Below are positions 25,034 through 33,650 of a stretch of DNA of 37,157 bases, one piece after another. The stretch is from Limosilactobacillus rudii. GTDB taxonomy: Bacteria > Bacillota > Bacilli > Lactobacillales > Lactobacillaceae. Below the pieces are notes generated by a model that ran no database searches, was not told the DNA's origin, and worked only from the letters and a program-made list of their open reading frames with translations. A program made the position numbers and the translations under genes. The stretch spans positions 1 through 37,157 of the forward strand of contig NZ_JACIVB010000041.1 in NCBI RefSeq assembly GCF_014145455.1, read 5' to 3'. The stretch's first letter is position 1; each line of letters begins with the position of its first letter.

Positions 25034-28000
25034 ATGCGTCCATTAAACATCGAGCTCCAATACTTTGGTCCCTATGAACATGAAACGATCGATTTTACTC
25101 AATTTCGTAAGCAATCACTTTTTTTAGTCGCTGGTAATACCGGTGCGGGGAAAACCACAATTTTTGATGCGATGTGTTATGCACTCTTTGGTCAAACGAC
25201 GAATGATCGCGACCGTTCAGCAACGGCCCTTCGCTCTGATTTTGCGCCAGCCGATCGGGAAACATTTGTTAAATTTACGTTTGTTCATCAAAATATAACA
25301 TACCAAATTATGCGTCGCCCGAAACAAGTATTAAGGGGGCGCCAGGGTAATCTGGTTGAGCATAATCAGGCGGTAGATTTAATTTATCCGCTTGATAACC
25401 AAGACCCCAATGAAATAACAAAAATCAGGGAAGCGGATACTTTTATTACCGATCTTTTGAATTTAACCCGTGACCAATTTAAGCAAATTGTTCTTTTACC
25501 CCAAGGAAAATTTCGACAGTTCCTTGATTCTGACAGTAATACAAAGGAAGCACTTCTCCGTGATCTGTTTAATACGGCACAATATGAGCAGTGGACACAG
25601 CGGTTAAAAGAAGGGCTACGTGACCGTAAAAAAGAATTAGGCGATCAGCAGACAAAAGTACAATCACTTAAAGAAACAATTAACGCGGTAGATTCTCAGT
25701 TACCGGTTAGTGAGTGGCTAAAAGCCGCCACTGAGGTGCTTGATACATTAACAAGTAAATTACAGGGATTAAGGGAGCAAGAAGCAAAACAGCAAGAATT
25801 AGTAAGTCAGCTAGATAATAAGCTTCATACTCAGCAAGAGTTGACCGCAAACTTGACGGCATTAAAAGAAACTGAAAGTGCAATCACAAAGTTAGCCGCT
25901 AAAAAAGAAGAAATAAGTAAAGATAAAGCTGAATTAACCGCAATTGAGTGGTACCAAAATCAACGTCCTGATTACCAGCGTTGGCAAGATGGTGAAAATA
26001 ATTTACAAACATTAAAACAAGAGCTTGCTGAGCTAACACAAACGCTTGCTCACCACCGGCAAATGTATCACACGGTAAATGATGAATATCAGCAGCTTAA
26101 GGATCGGCAGTCGTCAATCGATCATATCCAAGAGAAAGCGATGGACTTAAGAAAACAGCTGCCTTTGTTTGCAAAACGTGATTCTTTAACTAAAAAAATA
26201 GGAGAATTGCAAGAGTCCTTGACCAACAAAAAGACTATTCAAGCAGGAAATCATACTAATATGACTGCCTGGCAACAACGATTAGCCGAATTAACAGTTA
26301 AGATTAACCAGAATGCGGACTTAGCTACCCGTCGCGTTGACCTTGTGAAAAGGCAAAATGAACAAGAAAAGTTAATGCAGACAGGGGATGCTTTAGTCGA
26401 GTTACTTAACAAGGTTACTAAAGATAAAGCTTATCAGCAGGAATTGACGGTTGCATTAAAGGAAGCTCAGTCGATAGCAAACTCTGCTGATAATCATTTA
26501 GTAGAATTAAATGACATGTTTGCCCGTCACCAGATTGCCTTGTTAGCGCAAAAGTTAAAGCCGGGGAGCCCGTGTCCGGTTTGTGGTGCGGTTGATCATC
26601 CCTGTCCTGCTCATCTTCAGGATAGTACGAAGATTGTAAGTGAAGAAGAGGTAAAAACAGCTACCGCAAAGGCTCAAGCTAATCATGCTAACGTTACTCG
26701 TATCCAAGAACAATTAAAGCAAGTTACTAACCGGATAACAGAACTTACAACGCAAATTGATGCAAGTAAGGAAAAAGTTGCCCAGTTAATGGGGGAAACT
26801 AAGCTTACCGAGGATTGGCAACAGCAAATCTCTTCACGTGCCGAACAACTTTTGCAAAGTGCAAAGAGAATAGCGCAGATAGAAAAAGATGTCCAAAAAT
26901 GGCAAAAAGAAAGCGACGAGTTGCAACATTTAATCACAACAAAGCAGGATGAATTTAGCCAATTTGATGAGCAAATAGCTCAGTTAAATCAACAGTTAGT
27001 TACCCAAAGAGCAATTTTGGCGGAGAATGAGGAGTCCCTACCACAAAATATTGCTGATGAGCAAGCAGCTACTGATCAAATTAACGCTTATAAAGAAGAA
27101 GTTGATCAGTATAACCAAAATATGGCTACTCTCCAAGAAAAACTACAAACGGCTAAACAAAATATTGCGATTACCCACAGCCACTTAGATCAAACCAATA
27201 AAGATATTACCAACCAGCAAGAAGAGCAAGCTCATCGACACGATCATTTGGAAAAGACATTAACTGAATATAATGGTGACTTTACATGGGAATTTTGGCA
27301 GAAGGCAGAAAAGATGCTTCCGCAATTAGTACTATTACGGGACAAGGTTACAGAATATGAGCGACAAGTTCGTGACAATCAGCAAGAGCAGCAACGGCTG
27401 ATTAAATTAATAAACGGTCAAGTAACTCCAAATATTAAGGCAACAAAGGATGAGCTTGCGGCTGCCAAGCAACAAGTAAGTCAATACCAGCAAGAAATCG
27501 GTCAAGTAACAGCTAATGCCCGTCAGCTTCAAACAACGACTGAAAAAGTAACGAACTTGCTTGCTAAGACTAATGATTTAGATAAAAAGATTAATGAATT
27601 ACAGACATTGACCGATGTTGTCAGTGGTAACACCGAAAATCATGTAAGCCTTGAGAGATATGTTTTACAAGCATATTTCCAAGATGTCTTAATAGCAGCT
27701 AATGTGCAATTAGCCCGGCTAACTAACGGACGTTATCAATTTGAGCTTTCCACCGAAAATCATGGTGCGGGTACAAAATGGAGTGGTTTAGAAGTAAATG
27801 TTTATGATGATAATGCTGGAAGAACTCGTAGTGCTCGAACCCTTTCCGGGGGTGAGAGTTTCATGGCATCATTGGCCCTAGCATTAGCTCTTTGTCAGAT
27901 TATTCAGGAGCAAAATGGTGGTATTAATATTGATGCCTTATTTATCGATGAAGGATTTGGATCATTGGATCAGCAGGCGCTAACAGATGCATTGCATGCG

Positions 28001-28135
28001 TTACAGGAATTAGAAGGTCACCGGATGATCGGGATTATTAGTCATGTTACTGAATTAGAAGAGCAAATTCCTGACCAGCTTATTGTAAATTCAATTAATG
28101 GACGAAGTAGGGTTTCATACCAGCACGAAATCTAA
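25034..28135 (+). CDS. sbcC: Exonuclease subunit SbcC (SMC-like ATPase)
   Basis: 1033 residues. The N-terminal head has Walker A GNTGAGKTT near residue 36, and the Q-loop region FKQIVLLPQGKF is present. Two long coiled-coil arms meet at the zinc hook CPVC (Cys514/Cys517), where two molecules join. The C-terminal head carries the signature LSGGES and Walker B DALFIDEGFGSLD. It provides ATP-driven tethering and gating for SbcD. The gene starts at the base after the sbcD stop. Full length and no breaks. Confidence 0.96.
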   Translation: MRPLNIELQYFGPYEHETIDFTQFRKQSLFLVAGNTGAGKTTIFDAMCYALFGQTTNDRDRSATALRSDFAPADRETFVKFTFVHQNITYQIMRRPKQVLRGRQGNLVEHNQAVDLIYPLDNQDPNEITKIREADTFITDLLNLTRDQFKQIVLLPQGKFRQFLDSDSNTKEALLRDLFNTAQYEQWTQRLKEGLRDRKKELGDQQTKVQSLKETINAVDSQLPVSEWLKAATEVLDTLTSKLQGLREQEAKQQELVSQLDNKLHTQQELTANLTALKETESAITKLAAKKEEISKDKAELTAIEWYQNQRPDYQRWQDGENNLQTLKQELAELTQTLAHHRQMYHTVNDEYQQLKDRQSSIDHIQEKAMDLRKQLPLFAKRDSLTKKIGELQESLTNKKTIQAGNHTNMTAWQQRLAELTVKINQNADLATRRVDLVKRQNEQEKLMQTGDALVELLNKVTKDKAYQQELTVALKEAQSIANSADNHLVELNDMFARHQIALLAQKLKPGSPCPVCGAVDHPCPAHLQDSTKIVSEEEVKTATAKAQANHANVTRIQEQLKQVTNRITELTTQIDASKEKVAQLMGETKLTEDWQQQISSRAEQLLQSAKRIAQIEKDVQKWQKESDELQHLITTKQDEFSQFDEQIAQLNQQLVTQRAILAENEESLPQNIADEQAATDQINAYKEEVDQYNQNMATLQEKLQTAKQNIAITHSHLDQTNKDITNQQEEQAHRHDHLEKTLTEYNGDFTWEFWQKAEKMLPQLVLLRDKVTEYERQVRDNQQEQQRLIKLINGQVTPNIKATKDELAAAKQQVSQYQQEIGQVTANARQLQTTTEKVTNLLAKTNDLDKKINELQTLTDVVSGNTENHVSLERYVLQAYFQDVLIAANVQLARLTNGRYQFELSTENHGAGTKWSGLEVNVYDDNAGRTRSARTLSGGESFMASLALALALCQIIQEQNGGINIDALFIDEGFGSLDQQALTDALHALQELEGHRMIGIISHVTELEEQIPDQLIVNSINGRSRVSYQHEI

Positions 28136-28170
28136 TTTATTTAAATTAAAAAGTGCGAAAGACAACTTTA

Positions 28171-28358
28171 TACGTATATATATTAATAGGAGGGTGATTC
28201 AATAATCTTTTTTCTCACTACATTATTCACTCTCGGCTTCCTTTTAAGGATAGGATCACCTCCTATTTTACGTCGGAGATAGCAGCTTGCTCGGTTATCT
28301 TTGTCTAAAGAGGGTTCAAATATTCAAAAAACTTGGGTATTTGAACTCTTTTCTTTTA
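28171..28358 (+). ncRNA. Structured intergenic RNA with SD/anti-SD pairing and terminator
   Basis: AATAGGAGGGTGAT (28185-28198) can pair with ATCACCTCCTATT (28255-28267), which includes GGATCACCTCCT, the exact 3' end of 16S rRNA. A second small hairpin (28274-28302) and a strong terminator (28310-28358: GAGGGTTCAAATA / TATTTGAACTC, then TTTTCTTTT) follow. From 28202 to 28282 the plus strand reads as a hydrophobic peptide (IIFFLTTLFTLGFLLRIG, then SPPILRRR) after the strong Shine-Dalgarno, but begins at ATA, not ATG. It may be a small RNA, a decayed type I toxin or a long sbcC 3' UTR. Confidence 0.5.
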
Positions 28359-28451
28359 TGTCTGAGTTTACTTTTTAGTTAATAATTATATCAGCTAAGC
28401 CAACTTTAAAATGTTAATCTGGCAGCGATGTATACCCTTACAATAGTGGCT

Positions 28452-28477
28452 TTATTACTATAAAAATAAAGTAATAA
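28452..28477 (+). promoter_or_regulatory. Operator-like inverted repeat before the 5'-nucleotidase gene
   Basis: TTATTACT (28452-28459) and AGTAATAA (28470-28477) form a perfect 8-base inverted repeat around ten bases. A TAAAAT box follows near 28484. It lies 67 bases before the start codon; the binding protein is unknown. Confidence 0.4.
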
Positions 28478-28543
28478 CCATGATAAAATTTAAACGGATT
28501 TTTAAGCCATTATCCATTCTTAATCGCGGAGGAGTTATTTCAC

Positions 28544-30808
28544 ATGAAGCATAATGGTTCAAAGTATACTTTACTATTGGGAACAACGCTATTGGGACTA
28601 TATTTTCAGGCAAGTGGTGTCCACGCAGCGACTACCGATTCAGTAACTAACAATCAGCAATCGGTTAACGGTAATGTAACACCAATGGTCCAAACGAATA
28701 AGGATGAGGCAAGTACGCCACAAACAACCACTGATTGGTCTGATCCAGCAAAGTATCAGCAAGATATTCCAGTGCAAATTTTAGGTATAAATGATTTACA
28801 TGGTGGCCTCGAAACGACTGGATCAGCAACAATTGGCAATAAAACATATAATAATACAGGTACTGCTGCTCGTTTAGCAGGTCATCTTGATGCGGCCGAA
28901 GAAAGTTTTAAAGCTGCCAACCCGACTGGGACAACAATTCGTGTTGAAGCGGGTGACATGGTTGGTGCTTCACCGGCGAACTCAGCTCTTCTACAAGACG
29001 AGTCAACGATGCACGCATTAAAGGCGATGGACTTTAAAGTAGGAACGTTAGGTAATCACGAGTTCGATGAAGGCTTAGCAGAATATATGCGGATTGTTAA
29101 TGGCGGACAACCGACTAAACAATATAATGAAGCAGAAATGGTATATCCGCATGTTAACTCTGGTATTAATATCATTACTGCTAACGTGGTGCAAAAGTCT
29201 GATGGACAGATTCCTTTTGGGATGCAGCCGTATTTAATCAAGGAAATCCATACTAGTGATGGTAAAGTGGCGAAAATTGGTTTTATTGGAATCGAAACGA
29301 CTTCACTACCAATCTTAACCTTATATGATAACTACAAGGATTATGACGTTCTCGATGAAGCGACAACTATTGCTAAATATGATAAGATTTTACGGAATAA
29401 GGGCGTAAACGCGATTGTTGTGTTAGCACATACTGGAGTAGCAACGGATAAAGATGGTAATACAAAGGGAAACGCGGTTGATATCATTAAGAAGTTGTAC
29501 CAAATTGATCCCGAAAATTCAGTTGACCTTTATGTGGCTGGACATTCACACCAATACGCTAATGCAACGGTTGGTAGCGTTAAACTAGTGCAAGCGATTT
29601 ATACTGGTAAAGCATATGATGATGTTATTGGTTACATTGATCCATCGACTAATGATTTTGCAAAAAATAGTATAGTATCACATGTCTTTCCAGTATTATC
29701 TGCTGAAGATGCACCCAATGTTAAAACCGATGCCAATGTAACAGCGATTGTCCAAGATGCTGACCGTCGAGTAGCACCAATTATTAATAAAAAGATTGGT
29801 GAAGCTGCTAAAGCTGGAGACATTCTTGGTCGTCTTCACAATACGCCAACGCGGGAAAATGCGGCTGGTGAGTTGGTAGTTGATGGTCAACTGTATGCAG
29901 CTAAAAAGGCCGGGCTGCCAGCTGACTTTGCAATGACAAATACCGGTGGTGTTCGGGCTGACCTTCACGTTAATGAGGACCGCTCAATTACATGGGGAAG
30001 TGCTCAGGCTGTTCAACCATTCGGTAATATCTTACGAGTAGTTCAAATGACTGGCTCACAAATCGTTGATGCGCTTAATCAACAATATGATGAAGATCAA
30101 GCATATTACCTGCAAGTTGCTGGCCTTCATTATACTTATACTGATCAAAACGATCCTAACCAACCATATAAAGTTGTTAAGGTATACGATCAAAATAACC
30201 AGCCGCTTGATTTGAATAAGAATTATAATGTTGTTATTAATGATTTCCTTGCTGGTGGCGGGGATGGCTTCTCTGCCTTTAAAAATACTAAAGTAGTCGG
30301 TATTATTGGTCAGGATACGGATGCATTTATTAACTATATTACTGATATGACTAATGAAGGAAAGTTAATTACTGCTCCGGTAATGAACCGGAAGATTTAC
30401 ATGACCGCCGAACAATTAGTAAGTGAAGATGCCGTTAATTCTTCAGTTGATAATAACCAAGACGCAACTCTAGTTACCGGCACAACTAATAAAGAAATGG
30501 ATCAACCGACAACGCCAACCGTGGTATTACCAACAACAGCTGGTCAACCAGCGAAGGTAATCCAATTAACCACTCAAACGGTCGCTAAAGCAAACGCTAA
30601 TCGTGCTGACGTAAATAGTCAATTTGTTAATCTCACCCCAATGATGCTTGATAAGGCTAGTGTGACCCACCAGACCACCGATGACAGTAAGCAAGCAATG
30701 TTACCACAAACTGGTGATGACGATGACCTTACTTGGCTTCTTCTTGGTACCTCACTTATGAGTGCAATTGGTTTAACCATTATTAATCGCAAACGGAAAC
30801 AAGCATAG
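28544..30808 (+). CDS. Cell-wall-anchored bifunctional metallophosphatase/5'-nucleotidase
   Basis: 754 residues after GGAGGAG. A signal peptide ends near Ala29. The N-terminal metallophosphatase domain has LGINDLHGG (Asp84/His86), EAGDMVG, GTLGNHEFDEG (Asn171/His172), VVLAHTG and AGHSHQ. The C-terminal nucleotide-binding domain has TNTGGVRADL and NDFLAGGGDGF. A Thr/Gln-rich spacer leads to the sortase signal LPQTG at 720-724, a hydrophobic helix and an RKRKQA tail. The enzyme would sit on the wall and convert extracellular AMP and other nucleotides to nucleosides plus phosphate, including adenosine. It is a single-gene unit with its own terminator. Confidence 0.93.
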   Translation: MKHNGSKYTLLLGTTLLGLYFQASGVHAATTDSVTNNQQSVNGNVTPMVQTNKDEASTPQTTTDWSDPAKYQQDIPVQILGINDLHGGLETTGSATIGNKTYNNTGTAARLAGHLDAAEESFKAANPTGTTIRVEAGDMVGASPANSALLQDESTMHALKAMDFKVGTLGNHEFDEGLAEYMRIVNGGQPTKQYNEAEMVYPHVNSGINIITANVVQKSDGQIPFGMQPYLIKEIHTSDGKVAKIGFIGIETTSLPILTLYDNYKDYDVLDEATTIAKYDKILRNKGVNAIVVLAHTGVATDKDGNTKGNAVDIIKKLYQIDPENSVDLYVAGHSHQYANATVGSVKLVQAIYTGKAYDDVIGYIDPSTNDFAKNSIVSHVFPVLSAEDAPNVKTDANVTAIVQDADRRVAPIINKKIGEAAKAGDILGRLHNTPTRENAAGELVVDGQLYAAKKAGLPADFAMTNTGGVRADLHVNEDRSITWGSAQAVQPFGNILRVVQMTGSQIVDALNQQYDEDQAYYLQVAGLHYTYTDQNDPNQPYKVVKVYDQNNQPLDLNKNYNVVINDFLAGGGDGFSAFKNTKVVGIIGQDTDAFINYITDMTNEGKLITAPVMNRKIYMTAEQLVSEDAVNSSVDNNQDATLVTGTTNKEMDQPTTPTVVLPTTAGQPAKVIQLTTQTVAKANANRADVNSQFVNLTPMMLDKASVTHQTTDDSKQAMLPQTGDDDDLTWLLLGTSLMSAIGLTIINRKRKQA

Positions 30809-30813
30809 CAAAG

Positions 30814-30848
30814 TAGTCCAGAATATTAGTCCATTCTGGGCTATTTTT
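30814..30848 (+). terminator. Terminator of the 5'-nucleotidase gene
   Basis: TAGTCCAGAAT and ATTCTGGGCTA arms, then TTTTT. Confidence 0.85.
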
Positions 30849-30962
30849 ATTTAATCGTTATGATTATGGGTGACGTTGAGGAAATCTAAAATTTTCATTA
30901 TCCTAAAGAGGGAATATAATAGTCACGATTACTGTACATGAAAGTAATGAGGAGCGATATTA

Positions 30963-31199
30963 ATGCAAAAAGTAAGGGTTTATACGCAAAAGTTTTGTCC
31001 AGCTTGTACTAAAACACAAAAAATGTTAAGCGCCCAAAAGATTAAGTATGAGCTTATTGACCTTACAGCTGATTCCACAGCAATTGAAGCATTCGCACGA
31101 TTAGGTTATTATCGTTTTCCAATTGTCCTTGTTGATGACGGTTGCGATGTCACTGGATGGACGGGCTTTCAACCACAACTTATAAGTAAATTAAAATAG
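30963..31199 (+). CDS. nrdH: Glutaredoxin/NrdH-like redoxin
   Basis: 78 residues. The thioredoxin fold is indicated by KVRVYTQKFCPACTKTQKML with a CPAC active site (Cys12/Cys15), the cis-proline segment FPIVLVDD, and the C-terminal GWTGFQPQLISKLK, which matches NrdH redoxins (the W[ST]GFRP pattern). NrdH donates electrons to class Ib ribonucleotide reductase. The nrdEF genes are not in the window, so the gene may instead serve general thiol exchange. AATGAGGAGCG precedes the start. Confidence 0.8.
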   Translation: MQKVRVYTQKFCPACTKTQKMLSAQKIKYELIDLTADSTAIEAFARLGYYRFPIVLVDDGCDVTGWTGFQPQLISKLK

Positions 31200-31247
31200 C
31201 AGATGTTTTTATCACAAAAGAGCAGGTAGATAATCTTTTGTTTGGTA

Positions 31248-31276
31248 TTGAACGCGCTTTCATGTTTATGTACAAT
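31248..31276 (+). promoter_or_regulatory. Promoter of the secreted histidine phosphatase gene
   Basis: TTGAAC (31248-31253) and TACAAT (31271-31276), 17 bases apart. Confidence 0.65.
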
Positions 31277-31319
31277 ATAGGTGCTGCTGAAATGTTTTAT
31301 AGGAATTGGGGAATAATTG

Positions 31320-32156
31320 ATGAAAATAAAGAAATTAACGGCAATGTGTGCGACGTTAGCAGGATTACTTCTTGGTAGCTCAGCAATGGCAGTTGTTCCA
31401 GCAACTACTAGTGCAGCATCTAACGATAAGCAGGTGACGATTTACCTTACTCGTCACGGTGAAACAACGGGGAATGTGATGCAACGTGTTCAAGGATCAA
31501 GTGATTTTCCGCTAACAAAAAACGGGATTACAGTTGCTAATGATCTTGGTTATGGTCTAAAAGGAATAAAATTTAAGCATGCATATACGGGAAACCTAAC
31601 CCGGCAAGAGGTAACTGCTAAGCAAGCGTTAAAATATTCTGCTAATCCAGATACTAAGATTACGACAACGCCACTACTAAGAGAAGGTGGCTATGGTAGC
31701 TTTGAAGGAGATAGCATTGATGCTGATAACCAAAAGATTGCTAATGTGTATGGTTATCAGGATGGCAAGCAATTCCAACAAGCAACCGGTAAAGACTATT
31801 GGAATAAACTGCAAGATGCTTACCACAAGCTTGATATGGATAACTCCCAAAATACTAAACTAGCTAAGAGCGACCGTGCAGAGAGTTCGGCTCAAGTTCA
31901 AAAACGAATGAATTCCGAATTACTCCATATTGCAAAGACAACTCAAAAGCAAGGTGGCGGTAATGTTCTGGTTGTTAGTTCAGGGATGTCAATTAATGAA
32001 TACCTATCAACAATCTCTAAAAAATATGATGGTAAACCAATGCAAAATGCAGCAGTGACAAAGCTGGTATATAAAAATGGTAAGCTTCATGTCGACGGCC
32101 AAATTGGAACCCTCCATTATGTAAACAAGGGTAAGAAGATTGCGGCAAACAAATAA
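31320..32156 (+). CDS. Secreted histidine phosphatase-fold protein, second catalytic His missing
   Basis: 278 residues from the ATG at 31320 (GGGGA upstream). A signal peptide with a core LAGLLLGSSAMAVVP ends near residue 34. The phosphoglycerate-mutase-type motif LTRHGETTGN carries the phosphate-accepting His46 with Arg45 and Glu48, and the family order QGSSDFPLTKNG and LLREGGYGSFEGD follows. In active members the second histidine lies in a 'VVSHG' strand; here it reads VVSSGMS, with Ser221 at that place. Activity may be lost or changed, for example to binding. It is exported, with no retention signal beyond the signal peptide. Confidence 0.85.
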   Translation: MKIKKLTAMCATLAGLLLGSSAMAVVPATTSAASNDKQVTIYLTRHGETTGNVMQRVQGSSDFPLTKNGITVANDLGYGLKGIKFKHAYTGNLTRQEVTAKQALKYSANPDTKITTTPLLREGGYGSFEGDSIDADNQKIANVYGYQDGKQFQQATGKDYWNKLQDAYHKLDMDNSQNTKLAKSDRAESSAQVQKRMNSELLHIAKTTQKQGGGNVLVVSSGMSINEYLSTISKKYDGKPMQNAAVTKLVYKNGKLHVDGQIGTLHYVNKGKKIAANK

Positions 32157-32210
32157 GTAGTTAAATTTCAGCAGCAAAAATTTTAGGTGCAATTATAAAA
32201 CGATTATTTA

Positions 32211-32244
32211 GGACTCTTCGATTGGTAGGTCGAGGGGCCTTTTT
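32211..32244 (+). terminator. Terminator
   Basis: GGACTCTTCGA and TCGAGGGGCC arms with one bulge, then TTTTT, between the histidine phosphatase and menF genes. Confidence 0.7.
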
Positions 32245-32303
32245 GTATAGTAATAATTTGTTATACTGATTAAGGTATTCCAAAAATAAGCGAGGAGAGT
32301 AAC

Positions 32304-33650
32304 GTGGTAATTAAATTAACACCCACCCAAAGGACAAATTTACCAGCTGAGTATGCGTTTTACACCTATCCGATTAAGGGTGACTTTACTAACATCTTAA
32401 ATCATTCGATAGTGGGGAGTTATATGTTTTGGCAGTCAGCTGATCAAAGTCGTACTTACCTAGGTGTGGAACCATTAAAATGTTTGGTTGGAAAATCAAG
32501 TGCTCAAGTTAAGAATTTTCAGAGTCAATTTAAGCGGCGATTAATTAACTTAACTCCTTCGATTGATGGGCAGCCGGTTTTATTAGGCGGCTTTCCCTTT
32601 GATTTTCATGGCCGAACGGAACATCTTTGGGGTGATTTAGAAAAGGGCTATTTTATCCTTCCGCAAATTCTTTTTTGGCAACATAAGCAAAATTCTTATG
32701 TTACATTACTTGTTCGCACGGTTGGGGATGTAGAGGCCAAATTGAATCATCTTGCAACACAGGCAGCAAATCTTTTACAAGAAAGAATAGAAAAAAGGGT
32801 CAGCCTTCCGCCGTTATTAACGCATGAGCTTGCTCTTCCGCAATGGATGCAACTAGTTAATGATAGTGTTGCAGCAATTAAAAGCCAAAAATTGAAAAAG
32901 GTTGTTTTAGCTCGTCAACTCGAGTTATTCACAACGGGGATGTTTAATCCAACTCAGATTTTACGTCGACTAATGAATCAGCAGCCTAATACATACCACT
33001 TTCTATTATCGAATGGTGATTGTGCATTTATTGGTGCGACGCCCGAACGATTATTAAAGGCAACTAAGAATAGTTTTCAAACGGCAAGCGTTGCGGGATC
33101 AATTGCGCGTGGTAAAACACCGATTGCTGATTATCGACTAGGTCAACAATTATTAAATGATCATAAAAACGAATATGAACACCAAGTTGTGGCTAAGCGA
33201 ATTGCCAGAACAATGGCTGAATTTACTGATAATTTGACAATTGGTCAACGCCAGTTACTTAAAAATAGGGATATTCAACATATTTACCATCCCTTTACTG
33301 GTCAACGAAAAAGGGGAGTAAAATTGTTGGATGTTTTAAAAGCTCTCCACCCAACACCAGCATTGGGAGGTGAACCGCGCTCAGCTGCAATGAAATGGTT
33401 AGCAGAAAAGGAACCTGCAGGCAGAGGATTATACGGTGGACCAATCGGCTGGTTAGGATTAGTAGAAGATCAAGGTGAATTTGCTGTGGGCTTGCGTTCG
33501 GGAATTTTCAAGAAAAATAAAGGGTTACTTTATGCTGGTTGTGGAATCGTTGCAGAATCGCAGGCAGAAAAAGAACGTAATGAAACAAGTTTGAAATTTC
33601 AACCGATGTTACGAGGTGTAAATGACAAATGGACAACCAAAGAACTTTAA
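32304..33650 (+). CDS. menF: Isochorismate synthase
   Basis: 448 residues from a GTG (GAGGAGAG upstream). It converts chorismate to isochorismate, the entry to menaquinone. Motifs of the chorismate-binding family are clear: KKVVLARQLEL, FIGATPERLL, ASVAGSIARGKT, NEYEHQVVAKRIA, HPTPALGGEPRSAA and LYGGPIGW, ending in GLRSGIF and YAGCGIVAESQAEKE. The N-terminal third is divergent as usual. It overlaps menD by 22 bases. Confidence 0.93.
   Translation: MVIKLTPTQRTNLPAEYAFYTYPIKGDFTNILNHSIVGSYMFWQSADQSRTYLGVEPLKCLVGKSSAQVKNFQSQFKRRLINLTPSIDGQPVLLGGFPFDFHGRTEHLWGDLEKGYFILPQILFWQHKQNSYVTLLVRTVGDVEAKLNHLATQAANLLQERIEKRVSLPPLLTHELALPQWMQLVNDSVAAIKSQKLKKVVLARQLELFTTGMFNPTQILRRLMNQQPNTYHFLLSNGDCAFIGATPERLLKATKNSFQTASVAGSIARGKTPIADYRLGQQLLNDHKNEYEHQVVAKRIARTMAEFTDNLTIGQRQLLKNRDIQHIYHPFTGQRKRGVKLLDVLKALHPTPALGGEPRSAAMKWLAEKEPAGRGLYGGPIGWLGLVEDQGEFAVGLRSGIFKKNKGLLYAGCGIVAESQAEKERNETSLKFQPMLRGVNDKWTTKEL

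Noticed and set aside
28202-28282. Hydrophobic 26-codon frame as a real gene
   Set aside because: It begins with ATA and has no usable ATG, GTG or TTG in a suitable place, so it is described within the RNA feature only.
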